DNA of 64,000 nucleotides from an uncultured Clostridia bacterium (lineage in GTDB: Bacteria > Bacillota > Clostridia > TANB77 > CAG-508), in contig CAKPSX010000002.1 in NCBI GenBank assembly GCA_934184665.1, positions 1-64,000 of the forward strand. The letters are read 5' to 3'. A model generated the notes under the pieces. The model ran no database searches. It was not told the origin of the DNA and saw only the letters and a list, made by a program, of their open reading frames with translations. The first letter of the stretch is position 1; each line of letters starts with the position of its first letter. The translations under genes were made by a program, and so were the position numbers. This document shows positions 1 through 8,665 of the stretch, in pieces.

Positions 1-1
1 G

Positions 2-40
2 CTAACAGGACTTAGCAAAGAAGAAATTGAAAAAATTTAA
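2..40 (+). CDS. C-terminal tail of a truncated upstream gene
   Basis: Frame 2 is open from the window edge to a TAA and encodes LTGLSKEEIEKI, so this is the last dozen codons of a gene that starts before the window. Tails of the form TGLSxEEIEKL are common at the end of Rpn/PD-(D/E)XK nuclease-family transposases, but twelve residues are too few to assign a family. Only the reading frame and stop are seen; the family is a guess. Confidence 0.4.
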   Translation, partial: LTGLSKEEIEKI

Positions 41-132
41 TGAAGTATCATACAGTATAATAAAAACGTTGTAATTTCAAATTATTAGAAGAAAAGTGCA
101 TAGATTACAATAAATAACATAATTAAACAATG

Positions 133-161
133 TTTACAACAAAAGATTATTGTGATATAGT
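133..161 (+). promoter_or_regulatory. Putative sigma-A promoter of thyA-dfrA
   Basis: TTTACA (133-138) and TATAGT (156-161) are separated by 17 bp and lie about 35 bp before the thyA start. Both boxes have mismatches to consensus, and the surrounding AT-rich DNA offers alternatives. Confidence 0.4.
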
Positions 162-197
162 TACAATGTAATAATTAAAAATCAAAAGGAGGACTAG

Positions 198-1058
198 ATG
201 ATGACACAAGCAGATAGAAATTTTATTCAAACTTGTGAAGAAATATTAAGTAATGGATATTCCTCAGAAGGAACGAATGTTAGAACAAGATGGGAAGATG
301 GCTCAGAAGCGAACTATATCTCAATAGTTGGAGTACAAAATAAATATGATGTAGAAAAAGAATTTCCTATGATTACACTTAGAAATAATAGTAAAACAAT
401 AAAAAATGCTATAGATGAAATTTTGTGGATATGGCAAAAAAAGTCAAATAATGTAAATGAACTAAATTCACATATATGGGATCAATGGGCAGGAGAAGAT
501 GGAACAATAGGAAAAGCATATGGATATCAATTAGGAAAAAAATATAAATTTAAAACAAAAGATGGAATAAAAGAAATGGATCAAGTAGATTATGTTTTAT
601 ATTTATTAAAAAATGACCCTGCAAGTCGTAGAATAATGACAAACCTTTTTAATCATGAAGAATTAAAAGATATGAATTTAGAGCCATGTGCATATGGTAC
701 ACAATGGCTAGTAAAAGAGGGAAAACTACATTTGATTTTAAACCAACGTTCACAAGATATGCTTACAGCAAATGGATGGAATGTAATGCAATATGCAGCA
801 TTACAATGTATGTTTGCACAAGTTGTAGGATTAAAACCAGGTACCCTAACACATAATATTGGAGATTGTCACATATATGATAGACATGTACCATTGATAA
901 AACAACTTCTTGCTGCAAAGCCAGTAGAATGTTCACCAAAATTAATCATTAATAATCCAACAAAAGATTTTTATGAATTCAAAGTAGAAGATTTTGAAAT
1001 AAAAGACTATGATTATAATAAAGAAGTAAAAATTGGGAAAATTCCAGTAGCAGAATAA
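198..1058 (+). CDS. thyA: Thymidylate synthase ThyA
   Basis: Thymidylate synthase makes dTMP from dUMP using methylene-tetrahydrofolate and releases dihydrofolate. The active-site cysteine is C164 in EPCAYGTQW. The phosphate-binding SRRIMTNLF segment lies at about 143-151, the NQRSQD motif at about 182-187, and the dUMP-contacting CHIYDRH at 224-230. The 286-residue length is normal for the Bacillus-type enzyme. AAGGAGG at 186-192 precedes two tandem ATG codons at 198 and 201; either could start translation. The next gene, dihydrofolate reductase, begins 15 bp downstream and recycles the dihydrofolate made here, so the two form a functional operon. Confidence 0.96.
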   Translation: MMTQADRNFIQTCEEILSNGYSSEGTNVRTRWEDGSEANYISIVGVQNKYDVEKEFPMITLRNNSKTIKNAIDEILWIWQKKSNNVNELNSHIWDQWAGEDGTIGKAYGYQLGKKYKFKTKDGIKEMDQVDYVLYLLKNDPASRRIMTNLFNHEELKDMNLEPCAYGTQWLVKEGKLHLILNQRSQDMLTANGWNVMQYAALQCMFAQVVGLKPGTLTHNIGDCHIYDRHVPLIKQLLAAKPVECSPKLIINNPTKDFYEFKVEDFEIKDYDYNKEVKIGKIPVAE

Positions 1059-1073
1059 AGGAGAGAAGATAAA

Positions 1074-1565
1074 ATGTTAAGTATTATAGTAGCAAAAGCA
1101 AAAAATAACACAATAGGTAAAGATAATAAATTATTATGGCATATATCAGATGATTTAAAAAGATTTAAAGAAATAACAACAGATCATAATATTATAATGG
1201 GGAGAAAAACATTTGAATCACTTGGAGGAGTACTTCCAAACAGAAAACATATAATATTCAGCCAAAACCCAGATTTTAAAGTTAATAATGAAAATGTAGA
1301 AATAGTTCATTCTATGTTACAAATTCAACAATATATAGAAGATGAAGATGAAAATTTTGTAATAGGTGGTGCAATGATTTACAATCTATTAATGCCATAT
1401 GTTACAAAAATGTATGTTACAGAAATCGAGAAAGATTTTGAAGGAGATACATTTTTCCCAAAAATAAATGACGAAATATGGGAAGAAATCAGCAGAGAAG
1501 AAGGACCAGAAGATTCAGAAAATAATTTTAAATATGAATATGCAATATATAAAAGAAAAAAGTAA
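1074..1565 (+). CDS. dfrA: Dihydrofolate reductase
   Basis: This enzyme reduces dihydrofolate to tetrahydrofolate with NADPH. The N-terminal strand MLSIIVAKAKNNTIGKDN is followed by LLWHISDDLKRFKEIT, which carries the conserved Trp and the acidic substrate-binding residue. IMGRKTFES is the NADPH-binding segment, and VIGGAMIY near residue 103 is the conserved Gly-Gly cofactor loop. The 163-residue length is typical of chromosomal DHFR. An AAAGGAGAG ribosome site lies just before the ATG. It is the second gene of the thyA-dfrA operon, which ends at the hairpin at 1575-1622. Confidence 0.95.
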   Translation: MLSIIVAKAKNNTIGKDNKLLWHISDDLKRFKEITTDHNIIMGRKTFESLGGVLPNRKHIIFSQNPDFKVNNENVEIVHSMLQIQQYIEDEDENFVIGGAMIYNLLMPYVTKMYVTEIEKDFEGDTFFPKINDEIWEEISREEGPEDSENNFKYEYAIYKRKK

Positions 1566-1574
1566 TAAAATCGA

Positions 1575-1622
1575 AAAAACCTCCATATACATTAATAAAC
1601 AAAAAATGTAGAGGAGGTTTTT
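1575..1622 (+). terminator. Hairpin whose 3' arm contains the next gene's ribosome binding site
   Basis: AAAAACCTCC (1575-1584) pairs fully with GGAGGTTTTT (1613-1622), and TACATT (1588-1593) pairs with AATGTA (1605-1610). The T run makes it a plausible terminator for thyA-dfrA. The same 3' arm holds the GAGGAGG ribosome site of the gene at 1626, so read-through transcripts would hide that site. Pairing is seen directly; the dual role is inferred. Confidence 0.65.
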
Positions 1623-1625
1623 ATA

Positions 1626-3194
1626 ATGGATATAAATATAACAAAAGAAGCTTTGAGTGTTAATAGAGTGATATGTGAGAAAAAAGAAATGATAAATATT
1701 CAGGGAGATATGATAGTACCTGATTCAAAACCAGATATTTTAAATACAGTAAATACAAGTGGAAATGTATGCATATATAAAAAAGAAATAATGGAAGGAA
1801 AAATAAGAATAGATGGAAATATCTTAACATATATAATGTATTTAGCAGATGGAGAAAATGATAATATAAGAGGGTTAAATACAGGAATAGATTTTTCAGA
1901 AACAATAAATGTTCCAGAAATTACAGCATCTATGAGTGCAGATATAAACACAACTATTAAATCAATAGAATGTAAAGTTCTTAATGGAAGAAAAATCTCA
2001 ATAAAAGTAGCACTAGAAGTAAATATAAAAGTACATTCAAAAGAAGATATAGATATTATAACTAAAATGAATGATGAAAACATACAAGTTTTGAATAAGA
2101 GCATGACAATAAATTCATTAGTTGGAAGTGGAACTACAAAGGCATTTGTAAAAGAAAATATAGCTATGCCAAATACAGACAATCTTGCAGAAATATTAAA
2201 AGCACAAATATGTTTAGTAGATAAAGATATAAAAATAAGCTATAATAAAATATTAGCAAAATCTGATATTGAAGTAAAAATTATATATTTAACAGAAGAA
2301 GGAAAAATATGTACAACTCAAACTAGAATACCATTAGTTGGTTTTATAGAAATGCCAAATATCAAAGAAGAAAATATATGTGAAACAACATATATGATAA
2401 AAAATATTATAATAAAGCCAAATTCAGTAGAAGAACATTCAATATATATAGAAATCGAAGTTGAAATATCATGTTTAACATATGAAGAAAGAGAATTAAG
2501 AATAATAGATGATATGTATTGCCCAGGAGAGAAAATTGAGTTTGATAGAACATCATTAAATACAATAGCAAACAAACAATGTAAAAAAGACAAATGTAAT
2601 ATAAGAGAAAAAATAAATGTACCTGAACTAAGTGATGGAAATATAATTGATGTTGAGATAAATCCTATTATAAATAAAGAAAATAGGTTAAATGGAAAAT
2701 TAATGTATGAGGGCGAACTAGAATTGAATTTTATATTTACAGACCGTTCAGCATTAGGAATAAGTACTAAAAAAATAAGCTTGCCATTTGAACATACAGT
2801 AGAAGAAGCAGGAAATATGGAAAATAGTAAAATAGATACAGTTCTAGAAGTGAGTAGCCAGGAGTTTGTAAATCAAACAGGAGGAGTTGTTGATGCAAAT
2901 ATTGATTTAAATATGGAAGTTGACACATACAAAAATTCAGTTATTCCTGTTATAAATAATATTTCAGCAGAAGAAGAGGATAATCAAGAAGATTATAGTG
3001 TAATAATTTATGTGGTAAAAAGTGGAGATACATTATGGAAAATTGCTAAAAGGTTTGGAAGTACAGTTGATGATATTGCAAGAGTAAATGGAATGGAAAG
3101 ACCAGATAGATTAAATGTGGGAGAAAAAATTTATATACCAAGATATGTTCTAAAAAGAGCAAAAGAGCCAATATTGATATCACAAAATGTATGA
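1626..3194 (+). CDS. SPOCS (DUF3794) and LysM domain protein, spore-coat type
   Basis: The 522-residue protein contains SPOCS/DUF3794-type beta-rich repeats over most of its length. The opening segment, with ICEKKEMINIQGDMIVPDSKPDI, is characteristic. A C-terminal LysM domain occupies about residues 459-507 (YVVKSGDTLWKIAKRFG to GEKIYIP). SPOCS proteins of Clostridia are linked to spore coat and cortex assembly, and LysM binds peptidoglycan, so a structural role at the spore surface is likely. There is no signal peptide, which fits delivery from the mother-cell cytoplasm. The stop overlaps the start of the next sporulation gene by 8 bp, which suggests translational coupling. The ribosome site is GAGGAGG at 1611-1617, inside a hairpin. 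Confidence 0.85.
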   Translation: MDINITKEALSVNRVICEKKEMINIQGDMIVPDSKPDILNTVNTSGNVCIYKKEIMEGKIRIDGNILTYIMYLADGENDNIRGLNTGIDFSETINVPEITASMSADINTTIKSIECKVLNGRKISIKVALEVNIKVHSKEDIDIITKMNDENIQVLNKSMTINSLVGSGTTKAFVKENIAMPNTDNLAEILKAQICLVDKDIKISYNKILAKSDIEVKIIYLTEEGKICTTQTRIPLVGFIEMPNIKEENICETTYMIKNIIIKPNSVEEHSIYIEIEVEISCLTYEERELRIIDDMYCPGEKIEFDRTSLNTIANKQCKKDKCNIREKINVPELSDGNIIDVEINPIINKENRLNGKLMYEGELELNFIFTDRSALGISTKKISLPFEHTVEEAGNMENSKIDTVLEVSSQEFVNQTGGVVDANIDLNMEVDTYKNSVIPVINNISAEEEDNQEDYSVIIYVVKSGDTLWKIAKRFGSTVDDIARVNGMERPDRLNVGEKIYIPRYVLKRAKEPILISQNV

Positions 3195-3909
3195 TAAAAT
3201 ATATTCAAGAAGAAGATTTATAATAAAGCCTAAATTCATGGATAAAATGCCCAAAATACCGAAGGAGAAAAAAAGAAAAATAACAAAGTTTTTGCTGATA
3301 ATTATTGCAATAATTATTGTGATAAAATTAATTGTAAATTACATAGAACCAGTATTTCAGACAATGTGCGAGGAAAAAGCAAAATCTATTGCAACAATAA
3401 TAGCAAATGAAGAATCAACAAAAATAATGAACTTATACAAATATGAAGATTTGTTTACAATTGAAAAAGACAATGATGGAAATGTAAAATTAATAACATC
3501 AAATATTGTACCAATGAATAATATGATTTCAGATTTAACTGGGAATATCCAAACAAGATTTAATGACTTAAAAAAGACAAATATTGAAATTCCCTTAGGA
3601 AGCTTGATGGGTAGATATATATTATCTGGAACAGGGCCCAATGTACCAATAAAAATAGCAATAATGGGAAATGTAGACACAGAAGTTAAAAGTGAATTTA
3701 TAAATCAAGGTATAAATCAAACATTACATAGAATATATTTGAATTTAGATTGCAAAATGAAAATAATAACACCACTTCAAAATTTTGACAGAAATATAAT
3801 AAATCAAGTTATTATTGCAGAACATGTAATAATAGGCAATATTCCAGATACTTATTATGAGTTAGAAGGAATGGAAACAAGGCTTGATGCAATGGAAGTT
3901 ATAAATTAA
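3187..3909 (+). CDS. yunB: Sporulation protein YunB
   Basis: This 240-residue protein matches the YunB family, which in Bacillus subtilis is sigma-E controlled and needed for normal spore formation. A basic N-terminus precedes one membrane segment at about 36-52 (FLLIIIAIIIVIKLIV). The rest is extracytoplasmic and includes the family-typical stretch IPLGSLMGRYILSGTGPNVPIKI. No ribosome site is visible before ATG 3187. The 8-bp overlap with the SPOCS gene suggests coupling. An in-frame ATG at 3238 is an alternative start but also lacks a good site. The exact molecular role of YunB is not established. Confidence 0.88.
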   Translation: MYDKIYSRRRFIIKPKFMDKMPKIPKEKKRKITKFLLIIIAIIIVIKLIVNYIEPVFQTMCEEKAKSIATIIANEESTKIMNLYKYEDLFTIEKDNDGNVKLITSNIVPMNNMISDLTGNIQTRFNDLKKTNIEIPLGSLMGRYILSGTGPNVPIKIAIMGNVDTEVKSEFINQGINQTLHRIYLNLDCKMKIITPLQNFDRNIINQVIIAEHVIIGNIPDTYYELEGMETRLDAMEVIN

Positions 3910-3987
3910 AAAAATTAAAATGAGGGTTTATTTTCTTGGCTTTATGTGGTAAAATTGAATGGAAAAAAGAGTTGCATAAAGGAAGGA

Positions 3988-5409
3988 ATGAAAACAAAAA
4001 TGGAAACAGAACAAGAAATAGAAAAACAGAAAGTATATATGGAAAAAGTCAAGAAAATAAACAATGAGATAAAAAAATACTTCATACTTACAATGGGATG
4101 TCAATTAAATGAAAATGACTCAGAAAAATTATGCGGTATGATGGAAAAAATGGGATATGAATCAACAGATAAATATGAAGAAGCGGACTTAGTAGTATTT
4201 AACACATGTTGCGTAAGAGAAAATGCAGAAGATAAATTATTTGGAAAACTAGGAGAATTAAAAAAGATAAAAGAAAAAAGAGGCACAATAATAGCAATAG
4301 GTGGCTGTATGATGCAAGAAAAACACATCACAGATAAAATACACGAGAGCTATCCATATACAGATATTATATTTGGAACACATACATTACATAAGTTTCC
4401 GGAAGATTTATATAAAATACTAGAAAATAAAAACAAGATGCAAGATGTAATAGATATTGATGGAGAAGTATATGAAGGTTTACCAATAAAAAGAACAAGT
4501 AATATAAAAGCATCTGTTACAATAATGTATGGTTGTAATAATTTCTGTACATATTGTATAGTTCCATATGTAAGAGGTAGAGAAAGAAGTAGAAATCCAA
4601 AAGACATTTTAGAAGAAGTTGAACAATTAGCAAAAGAAGGATACAAAGAAATAATGCTATTAGGTCAAAATGTAAACTCATATTTAAGAAGTGAACAATG
4701 GAAAGAAAAAGGAATAGATTACAATGGAATCAATTCATTTGCAACATTACTAAGAGCAATAAATAAAATAGATGGAATAGAAAGAATAAGGTTTGTATCA
4801 CCACATCCAAAGGATTTCACAGATGATGTAATAGAAGCAATTGCAGATTGTGAAAAAGTATGTAAATTAATACATTTACCATTACAATCAGGTAGTACAA
4901 AAGTATTGAAATCAATGAATAGAAAATATACAAAAGAACAATATTTAGAATTAGTAGAAAAGATGAAAGCCAAAATTCCAAACCTTACATTATCAACAGA
5001 TATAATAGTAGGTTTTGCAGGTGAGACAGAAGAAGATTTTGAAGACACACTTGATGTAGTAAGAAAAGTAGTTTTTGAACAAGTATATATGTTTATATAT
5101 TCAAGAAGAGTTGGAACACCTGGAGATAAGATGGAAAATCAGGTTCCAGAAGAAATAAAACACAAAAGGTTTGATAGACTAAAAGAATTAGTAGAAAGTC
5201 AGATTGCAGAAAACAATCAAAAATATATAGGAACAATCCAAAAAGTATTAGTAGAAGGACCAAGTAAAAATAATCCAGAAATGCTTACAGGTAGAACAGA
5301 TAGCAACAAGGTTGTGATATTTGAAGGAGATATAAGTTTAAAAGACGAAATAGTAGAAATAGAAATAATTTCAGAACATATGTGGTATTTGAAAGGAAGA
5401 AAGATATGA
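3988..5409 (+). CDS. miaB: tRNA-2-methylthio-N6-dimethylallyladenosine synthase MiaB
   Basis: This radical-SAM methylthiotransferase adds a methylthio group to i6A37 of tRNAs reading UNN codons. The N-terminal UPF0004 domain carries one [4Fe-4S] cluster through cysteines in TMGCQLN, FNTCCVREN and IGGCMMQ. The radical-SAM cluster motif is GCNNFCTYC followed by the typical VPYVRGRERSR. A C-terminal TRAM domain ends the protein. The start is uncertain: GTG 3946 has no ribosome site, while ATG 3988 and ATG 4000 lie just after AAAGGAAGGA (3978-3987). The stop overlaps the mutS start in an ATGA, so translation is coupled. miaB-mutS adjacency is common in Clostridia. Confidence 0.95.
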   Translation: MKTKMETEQEIEKQKVYMEKVKKINNEIKKYFILTMGCQLNENDSEKLCGMMEKMGYESTDKYEEADLVVFNTCCVRENAEDKLFGKLGELKKIKEKRGTIIAIGGCMMQEKHITDKIHESYPYTDIIFGTHTLHKFPEDLYKILENKNKMQDVIDIDGEVYEGLPIKRTSNIKASVTIMYGCNNFCTYCIVPYVRGRERSRNPKDILEEVEQLAKEGYKEIMLLGQNVNSYLRSEQWKEKGIDYNGINSFATLLRAINKIDGIERIRFVSPHPKDFTDDVIEAIADCEKVCKLIHLPLQSGSTKVLKSMNRKYTKEQYLELVEKMKAKIPNLTLSTDIIVGFAGETEEDFEDTLDVVRKVVFEQVYMFIYSRRVGTPGDKMENQVPEEIKHKRFDRLKELVESQIAENNQKYIGTIQKVLVEGPSKNNPEMLTGRTDSNKVVIFEGDISLKDEIVEIEIISEHMWYLKGRKI

Positions 5410-8024
5410 CACAAAAAGCAGAATACACACCAATGATGCAAAAATATTTAGAAACAAAAGAAAAATATAAAGATTGTATTTTATTCTATAGATTAGGCGA
5501 TTTTTATGAAATGTTTTTCGATGATGCAATAACAGCATCAAGAGAATTGGAAATAACTTTAACAGGTAAAGATTGTGGACAAGCTGAAAGAGCGCCAATG
5601 GCAGGAGTTCCACATCATGCAGCAGAAAATTATGCAGCAAAATTAATAGAAAAAGGCTATAAGGTTGCAATATGTGAGCAATTAGAAGACCCTAAAACAA
5701 CAAAAGGAATAGTAAAAAGAGGAGTAATAAGAGTACTTACTCCAGGAACAATAGTAGAATCAAACTTGTTAGAAGAAAAGAAAAACAATTATATAATGAG
5801 CATTGTAAAAAGTGGACTATATTTTGGAGTAAGTGTATGTGATATATCAACAGGAGAATTTTACAGTTGTGAGATTAAAGATGAAAACAATTTTGCATTA
5901 TTATTAGATGAAATTGCAAGATTTACACCATCTGAAATAATAGCTAATTCAATGATGTTTGAATGTCAAGAAGAAATAGACAAAATCTCTGAAAGATTTA
6001 ATATATATATGAGCAAATTTAGTGATAAATTTTTCTCAGAAGATGTTGGAGATTTACAGTTAGAATATAACATAATAGAAAATAAAAAAGAAGTCCAAAA
6101 TTTAAAAGAAAGAAAGCTTGCAGTAAAATCTATAAATGCATTAATAGAATATCTTAATGAAACACAAATGACAAGTTTAGAACATATAAACACTATAACA
6201 ATTTACAATTTATCAAGATATATGACATTAGATATAAATGCAAGAAGAAATCTCGAAATAACAGAAAAGCTTAGAGATAAATCAAAAAAAGGAACATTAT
6301 TATGGGTATTAGATAAAACATCAACTTCAATGGGAGGACGTTTATTAAGAAGATGGTTAAATGACCCATTAATAGATACAAAAGAAATCCAAGAAAGACT
6401 AGAAGCTGTTGAAGAACTAAAAGATAATATAATGATAAGAGGAGATATAACAGAAACACTAAGAAAAGTATATGATATAGAACGTCTTTCAGGTAAAATG
6501 ACATATGGTAATGCAAATGCAAGAGATATGATAACATTAAGAAATTCATTAGAAAAATTACCAGAAGTAAAGCAAGTTTTATCACAATGTCAAACACCAA
6601 AACTAAAAGAACTATATGAAAATTTAGATGAATTACAAGATATGCATAAACTTATAGAAGATTCAATTGTTGAGGATCCTCCATTAACAATAAAAGAAGG
6701 CGGAATCATAAAATTAGGATATGATGAAGAAATAGACAAGCTAAAAACAGCTACAACAGAAGGTAAAAATTGGATTATAAAATTAGAGGCAGAAGAAAAA
6801 GAAAAAACAGGAATAAAAAACTTAAAAGTAGGATATAACAAAGTTTTTGGCTATTATATAGAAGTTTCAAAATCATATATACCACAAGTCCCAGATAGAT
6901 TTGTAAGAAAGCAAACATTAACAAATGGAGAAAGATATATAACAGAAGAATTAAAAAATCTAGAAAATCAGATTTTAGGAGCAGAAGATAAGGTTGTAAA
7001 TCTTGAATATAATGAGTTTGTGAAAATAAGAGAAGAAATAGCTAAAAATATAAAAAGATTACAGAAAACAGCAAATATAGTTTCAACATTGGATGTATTA
7101 ACTACATTTGCACAAGTTTCAGAAGATATGAATTATTGTAAGCCAATAGTTAATGATGATGGCATAATTGATATAAAAGAAGGTAGACATCCAGTTATTG
7201 AAAAAATGGTTGGACCTGGTAACTTTGTACCAAATGATACATATCTTGACAAAGATGGAAACAGATTAGCAATAATAACAGGACCTAATATGGCAGGTAA
7301 ATCTACATATATGAGGCAAGTTGCATTAATAACATTAATGGCACAAATAGGGTGCTTTGTACCAGCAACACAAGCTACAATAGGAGTTGTAGACAAAATA
7401 TTCACTAGAATAGGAGCATCAGATGATTTAAGTATGGGACAAAGTACATTCATGGTAGAAATGATGGAAGTTGCAACAATCCTAAAAGAAGCAACACAAA
7501 ATAGTTTGGTTATATTAGATGAAATCGGAAGAGGAACATCAACATATGATGGATTATCTATTGCATGGGCTGTCGCAGAATTTATTGCTGATAAAGAAAA
7601 ATGTGGTGCTAAAACATTATTTGCAACACATTATCATGAATTAATAGAATTAGCAGATAAGCAAGAAGGAATAAAAAATTATTCAATAGCTGTAAAAGAA
7701 AAGGGAGAAGATATAATCTTTTTAAGAAAGATTGTGGAAGGTGGAACTGATGAAAGCTATGGAATACATGTTGCGAAACTTGCAGGAGTTCCTAAAAATG
7801 TAACTAAAAGAGCAAACGAAATACTAAGAAGCCTTGAAAGAAAAAGTATGTTAACAGGTAGAACTGCAGAAAAAGAAAACAAAAAAGTTGTTGAAGGACA
7901 AGTTGATATGTTTAACTTTAAATTAGCAGAAGTTGCACATGAAATAGATAAAATTAATTTAAATGAATTGACACCTATAGATGCACTAAATACATTAGTT
8001 AAGATAAAGGAGAAAATGAAATAG
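5406..8024 (+). CDS. mutS: DNA mismatch repair protein MutS
   Basis: MutS recognises mismatches and starts repair. The N-terminal mismatch-binding domain holds FYRLGDFYEMF, with the Phe-x-Glu wedge at F33-E35. Connector, lever and clamp domains follow. The ATPase domain has Walker A GPNMAGKST near residue 625 and Walker B LVILDEIGRGTSTYDG. The 872-residue length is normal. ATG 5406 is chosen because AAAGGA (5392-5397) lies 8 bp upstream and it overlaps the miaB stop; an in-frame ATG at 5382 lacks this spacing. The usual partner mutL is not next to it here: the following gene is a signal peptidase. Confidence 0.97.
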   Translation: MTQKAEYTPMMQKYLETKEKYKDCILFYRLGDFYEMFFDDAITASRELEITLTGKDCGQAERAPMAGVPHHAAENYAAKLIEKGYKVAICEQLEDPKTTKGIVKRGVIRVLTPGTIVESNLLEEKKNNYIMSIVKSGLYFGVSVCDISTGEFYSCEIKDENNFALLLDEIARFTPSEIIANSMMFECQEEIDKISERFNIYMSKFSDKFFSEDVGDLQLEYNIIENKKEVQNLKERKLAVKSINALIEYLNETQMTSLEHINTITIYNLSRYMTLDINARRNLEITEKLRDKSKKGTLLWVLDKTSTSMGGRLLRRWLNDPLIDTKEIQERLEAVEELKDNIMIRGDITETLRKVYDIERLSGKMTYGNANARDMITLRNSLEKLPEVKQVLSQCQTPKLKELYENLDELQDMHKLIEDSIVEDPPLTIKEGGIIKLGYDEEIDKLKTATTEGKNWIIKLEAEEKEKTGIKNLKVGYNKVFGYYIEVSKSYIPQVPDRFVRKQTLTNGERYITEELKNLENQILGAEDKVVNLEYNEFVKIREEIAKNIKRLQKTANIVSTLDVLTTFAQVSEDMNYCKPIVNDDGIIDIKEGRHPVIEKMVGPGNFVPNDTYLDKDGNRLAIITGPNMAGKSTYMRQVALITLMAQIGCFVPATQATIGVVDKIFTRIGASDDLSMGQSTFMVEMMEVATILKEATQNSLVILDEIGRGTSTYDGLSIAWAVAEFIADKEKCGAKTLFATHYHELIELADKQEGIKNYSIAVKEKGEDIIFLRKIVEGGTDESYGIHVAKLAGVPKNVTKRANEILRSLERKSMLTGRTAEKENKKVVEGQVDMFNFKLAEVAHEIDKINLNELTPIDALNTLVKIKEKMK

Positions 8025-8027
8025 GTT

Positions 8028-8624
8028 ATGAGTAATAGAAGAAAAAAACAAATGAATACAAGTAATGGAGAAGGCAAAGTTATATATTTGAATTTTATGA
8101 ATGTTGTATTTACATTTATAATTATTTGGGAAGTAATAACTTTAATAGGATTAATAATTAATCCTCATAGAGAACCAAGTTTATTTGGATTTAAAACATT
8201 CCAAATAGTTTCAGGAAGCATGGAACCTGAACTTTCTGTGAATGATATTGTAATAGTTAAAAAAGTAAAACAGAAAAAAATAAAAGAAGGAGACATTATA
8301 ACATTCAAAAATAGATATGGAGAAATTGTAACACATAGAGTGTATTATGTTGCTAGAAATACACAAAATGACCAGGTTTATGGTACAAAGGGAGATGCAA
8401 ATAATACAGAAGATGATGGACAAGTATCTTATGAAAATATAGAAGGAAAATATGTAGGAAAAATACCAAGAATAGGCAAGATTTTGAAAAACAAAACAAT
8501 AGTTATAATTTTAGTTGTAATTCTTTTAATAGCAGTATATATAAATGGAAAGATTAATAAGGCAAAAAGAAGAAGAAAAAGAACAAGAAGAGTATATGAG
8601 ATGGAAAGAGAAAAAGGCATATAA
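8028..8624 (+). CDS. Signal peptidase I of the SipW/ER type
   Basis: This is a membrane signal peptidase that cleaves secretory signal peptides. A hydrophobic segment (about residues 26-45) precedes the catalytic serine S64 in SGSMEP. The general-base position is H103 in VTHRV rather than lysine, the hallmark of the SipW/archaeal/ER branch, supported by the GDANNTEDDGQV box. A second hydrophobic segment and a very basic tail (KAKRRRKRTRR) end the protein. SipW-type enzymes often serve a few dedicated substrates such as biofilm proteins, but no substrate gene lies next to it. It starts 3 bp after mutS with a rather distant ribosome site (AAAGGAG, 8006-8012). Confidence 0.9.
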   Translation: MSNRRKKQMNTSNGEGKVIYLNFMNVVFTFIIIWEVITLIGLIINPHREPSLFGFKTFQIVSGSMEPELSVNDIVIVKKVKQKKIKEGDIITFKNRYGEIVTHRVYYVARNTQNDQVYGTKGDANNTEDDGQVSYENIEGKYVGKIPRIGKILKNKTIVIILVVILLIAVYINGKINKAKRRRKRTRRVYEMEREKGI

Positions 8625-8626
8625 TA

Positions 8627-8665
8627 AAAAAGAAATAGGAAAATAAAATTTCCTATTTCTTTTTT
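8627..8665. terminator. Bidirectional terminator between convergent genes
   Basis: AAAAAAGAAATAGGAAA (8627-8643) pairs perfectly with TTTCCTATTTCTTTTTT (8649-8665) around a 5-base loop. It has A and T runs on both sides and serves the signal peptidase gene and the minus-strand gene, whose stop codon lies inside it. Confidence 0.9.

Noticed and set aside
1700..2182. Minus-strand 160-codon frame inside the SPOCS gene
   Set aside because: Hydrophobic low-complexity mirror frame with no start signals.
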